DNA of 64,000 nucleotides from Yeosuana marina (GTDB lineage: Bacteria > Bacteroidota > Bacteroidia > Flavobacteriales > Flavobacteriaceae), in NCBI RefSeq assembly GCF_011762485.1, contig NZ_JAAKGI010000014.1, positions 1-64,000 on the forward strand, written 5' to 3'. The translations under genes were made by a program, and so were the position numbers. How positions within the stretch are numbered: position 1 is the stretch's first letter; each line of letters begins with the position of its first letter. The notes below the pieces were generated by a model. That model made no database searches, was not told the origin of the DNA, and worked only from the letters and a program-made list of their open reading frames with translations. Below, piece by piece: positions 61,742 to 64,000 of the stretch.

Positions 61742-63748
61742 TTGGGAATTAGAGCAGATATCAAAAATTTTCTAAAAAATCAGCTTAAAACAGCATTTCT
61801 TAAAAAATCTATGCGATCATTTAAGATACGAGTAGTATTGATTTTTTTCTCCTTTATTACTATGATTATTTTATTGTTTGTTGGATATTCTCAAATTGAG
61901 AAAAAAAATGATTACTTATTAAATGATATAAATAAGATCAATCAAGTCAATAAAAATATTTCTAAAACTACCATAGATTTTCAATCTTCCTTATTATTTC
62001 ATTTTAATAAACAATTAGACACAAAGAGCTATGTAGATTCGTTATTGTTATATAGCTCGAATTTAGATGGTTATATAAAAACATTAGATAGTTTAAAGGG
62101 TAATTTAGTTGCACATTCAATTAATTTTGATAATGAGTTTAATGTGATATTTCATGATATAAACGTTATTAAAACTCAAATAGATGAAAATAAAACATTA
62201 GATGAATTATCAATTAAAGAGTTCTATAAAAATATTGATATTAATGGTAATCGTTTGAATGATACTTTGAGATTACTTAACGGCAAATTAACTCAAATAG
62301 CAAATGGTAGAGAAAAAGAATTGAAAAGTAATGCCTCAATGTTCTTTTTGTTACTTGTTGTTCTATTTCTGGTTATAGTTTATTTTCTGGCGCATAGATT
62401 AACTCGAGATTTAAGAGAATTAAATTTAAAAATAGAGACTTTTAATGAATTAGATACAAATTTTAAAGAGGAGCCTTTAATTTCTAATATTGATGAAATT
62501 AGGAATTTAGATAAAGCTTTTGAATTAATAAAGTCTAAATTACGATTATTAGAGTCAGATTTAGAAGAAGCCACCAAGATAAGTGAATATAAGTCTGTAT
62601 TTCTAGCTAATATGAGTTATGAAATTAGAACACCTCTTAACTCCGTATTAGGTATGATAAATATGCTTAAAAAGAGTCAGTTAACCACAGAGCAACAAAT
62701 ACAATTAGAGATAGCAGAATATTCATCAGAGCATGTTTTGCAGTTAGCAAATATGATTTTAGATAATTCTAAAGTAGAAGGAGGAGAAATTAAATTAGAA
62801 TTATCTGCTATCGATTTAAAATCTGATTTATCAAGATTAATTAAAGTTTTTGAATATGAAGCATGGGATAATAGCTTAAATTTTGAGTTTAAATTTTTAG
62901 CAGATGAAAACCAAAAATTTTTATTGCTAGCAGATATTAAACGTATAAAGCAGATTTTAACTAATTTGTTGAACAATGCAATAAAATTCACCAATGCAGG
63001 GACTGTTTCTTTAATTATAGATCAAACTGTAGGACCGGATGATTATCAGATAGTTACTTTTTATGTGAAAGATACGGGTATTGGAATTCCACCAGATAAA
63101 GCTAAACGAATTTTTAATGATTCAGACAATAATCATTTATCAATCATGGATTATTATGGAGGTACTGGCTTAGGATTAACAGCTTCTAGTCAATTAATAA
63201 AAGCGATGGGTGGTGAACTTAAATTGGAGAGTAAAGAAAATGAAGGGTCTATTTTTTATTTCAGTATTCAATTACAAAGAACTTTAAATCTGGAGCGAGA
63301 AAAATTAGAGACCAGTACAATATTACTCAATCAGTTTGACTATAAGTTTTCTGTTTTAGTTGCTGAAGACAATACCATGAACCAAAAAGTAATCAAGTTT
63401 CTTTTAGAGCAACAAGGAGCAGATTGTACGTTTGTTAAAAATGGATCTGATGCTGTTAAGCTTTTTAATATTTTAGATTTTGATATGGTATTCATGGACA
63501 TATTTATGCCAGAAATGGATGGATATGAAGCGACTAAATTGATTAAAAAAAGCACGAAGTATGCTGAGCGTAATATTCCTATTATTGCAGTATCTGCCAG
63601 TGCTTTTGAAGAGGATATAAAAACCGCAAAAGAGGCTGGAATAGATGATTTTTTAGCAAAACCAATAGAAACTAAAAAATTAAAAGAACTTCTAGTTAAA
63701 TACGCTCCTAAGGAGAAAACAACTAAAACAGAAGAAGAAAATAAATAA
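61742..63748 (+). CDS. Hybrid histidine kinase with Tyr at the phospho-accepting His position
   Basis: A 668-residue membrane protein from the TTG at 61742; an ATG at 61811 (MRSFKIRVVLIFFSF) is an equally likely start. Two membrane helices (near 31-48 and 200-217) flank a periplasmic helical sensor. A HisKA helix carries LANMSYEIRTPLNSVLGMINMLKKS, where families have SHEIRTPLN; codon 293 is TAT, not CAT. The HATPase has NLLNNAIKFTNAG, DTGIGIPPDK and GGTGLGLTASSQLI. A C-terminal receiver is complete (VAEDNTMNQK, Asp586 in FMDIFMPEMDG, Lys in AKPIE). It may act as a receiver or scaffold, phosphorylated by another kinase. Confidence 0.9.
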   Translation: MGIRADIKNFLKNQLKTAFLKKSMRSFKIRVVLIFFSFITMIILLFVGYSQIEKKNDYLLNDINKINQVNKNISKTTIDFQSSLLFHFNKQLDTKSYVDSLLLYSSNLDGYIKTLDSLKGNLVAHSINFDNEFNVIFHDINVIKTQIDENKTLDELSIKEFYKNIDINGNRLNDTLRLLNGKLTQIANGREKELKSNASMFFLLLVVLFLVIVYFLAHRLTRDLRELNLKIETFNELDTNFKEEPLISNIDEIRNLDKAFELIKSKLRLLESDLEEATKISEYKSVFLANMSYEIRTPLNSVLGMINMLKKSQLTTEQQIQLEIAEYSSEHVLQLANMILDNSKVEGGEIKLELSAIDLKSDLSRLIKVFEYEAWDNSLNFEFKFLADENQKFLLLADIKRIKQILTNLLNNAIKFTNAGTVSLIIDQTVGPDDYQIVTFYVKDTGIGIPPDKAKRIFNDSDNNHLSIMDYYGGTGLGLTASSQLIKAMGGELKLESKENEGSIFYFSIQLQRTLNLEREKLETSTILLNQFDYKFSVLVAEDNTMNQKVIKFLLEQQGADCTFVKNGSDAVKLFNILDFDMVFMDIFMPEMDGYEATKLIKKSTKYAERNIPIIAVSASAFEEDIKTAKEAGIDDFLAKPIETKKLKELLVKYAPKEKTTKTEEENK

Positions 63749-64000
63749 TTACTTTACAGCTATCATACTAATTTCAACATGTACGTTTTTTGGTAATTGT
63801 GCTACTTGAACAGTTTCTCTAGCAGGCGCATAATCATCGTCAAAATAACTACCGTAAACTTGGTTTATTTTACCAAAATCATTCATATCTGTGATAAAAA
63901 TAGATGTTTTAACCACATTATCAAATGTCATATCTGAAGCTTTTAAAACAGCTTCCATGTTTTTCATCACTTGGTGAGTTTCAGTTTCAATATCATCTAA
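63749..64000 (-). CDS. RidA-family protein, 3' part (cut by window edge)
   Basis: The frame is open at the right edge; it reads LDDIETETHQVMKNMEAVLKASDMTFDNVVKTSIFITDMNDF and ends PARETVQVAQLPKNVHVEISMIAVK. The ARETVQVAQLPK stretch includes the conserved Arg of the YjgF/YER057c/UK114 (RidA) enamine deaminase family, which destroys reactive imines from PLP enzymes. About the last 84 codons of a gene of about 125. Confidence 0.93.
   Translation of the reverse strand, partial: LDDIETETHQVMKNMEAVLKASDMTFDNVVKTSIFITDMNDFGKINQVYGSYFDDDYAPARETVQVAQLPKNVHVEISMIAVK

Overview
The window is AT-rich chromosomal DNA from a member of the Bacteroidota, most likely a marine-type Flavobacteriaceae. The evidence is the TAnnTTTG-type -7 promoter element before moeA, the protein families (SusCD-free flavobacterial housekeeping set, TamB, DUF4159, DUF6090, THUMP-like methyltransferase, REC-Crp fusion) and a Bacteroidota-type tyrosine integrase whose first catalytic Arg position is a Ser.

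Layout. (1) 1-5945: a gene-cassette array. Seven short cassettes, nearly all read left to right, are separated by ~115-145 bp imperfect inverted repeats that look like integron attC sites. The first bases of most cassettes are the reverse complement of that cassette's own last bases. No integron integrase is in the window, and the left edge is cut by an IS1182-type transposase. (2) 6477-14732: tRNA-Arg(TCT) carrying an ~8.2 kb integrated element bounded by a 24 bp direct repeat of the tRNA 3' end. It holds a tyrosine integrase, an excisionase-like HTH protein, an SF3-type helicase, a broken primase, a broken MobC, an iteron-like cluster with 11 bp period, and two toxin-antitoxin modules (XRE-DUF6922/AbiEii and a split HipBST-type hipA locus with three operators exactly 71 bp apart). 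(3) 14849-31340: a molybdenum-sulfur island. It has molybdenum cofactor genes (moeA, modE-like, mobA, moaD, moeB/Z, moaE, moaC-moaB fusion, moaA) with a near-perfect ModE operator, followed by a dodecaheme cytochrome c facing an operon for a Tat-exported Psr/Phs-like molybdoenzyme, its FeS and NrfD subunits, two YeeE/YedE sulfur transporters, two membrane-anchored rhodanese-like proteins and a Crp-family regulator.

(4) 31377-38173: a frameshifted DUF6090 gene, an OmpP1/FadL porin, a frameshifted thioredoxin, a PAS histidine kinase plus REC-cNMP-Crp regulator pair, a universal stress protein and a small unknown gene; this looks like redox or anaerobic regulation linked to the preceding island. 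(5) 38180-52448: housekeeping genes (methyltransferases, TsaD, TamB, PfkA, GAPDH, a BadF-type sugar kinase, a ModF-like ABC ATPase). (6) 52490-59280: a three-gene amidoligase/ATP-grasp/alpha-E/transglutaminase cluster. (7) 59630-64000: an SMP-30 family protein, GMP reductase, a hybrid kinase in which the phospho-accepting His is Tyr, and a partial RidA.

The most unusual items are the attC-like cassette array, the two rhodanese-like proteins that have lost the active-site Cys but share a Lys-rich tail ending in Gly-Gly-Cys, and the regularly phased HipB operators. Several frameshifts lie at A/T homopolymers (mobC, DUF6090, thioredoxin), so sequencing error must be excluded before calling those genes dead.
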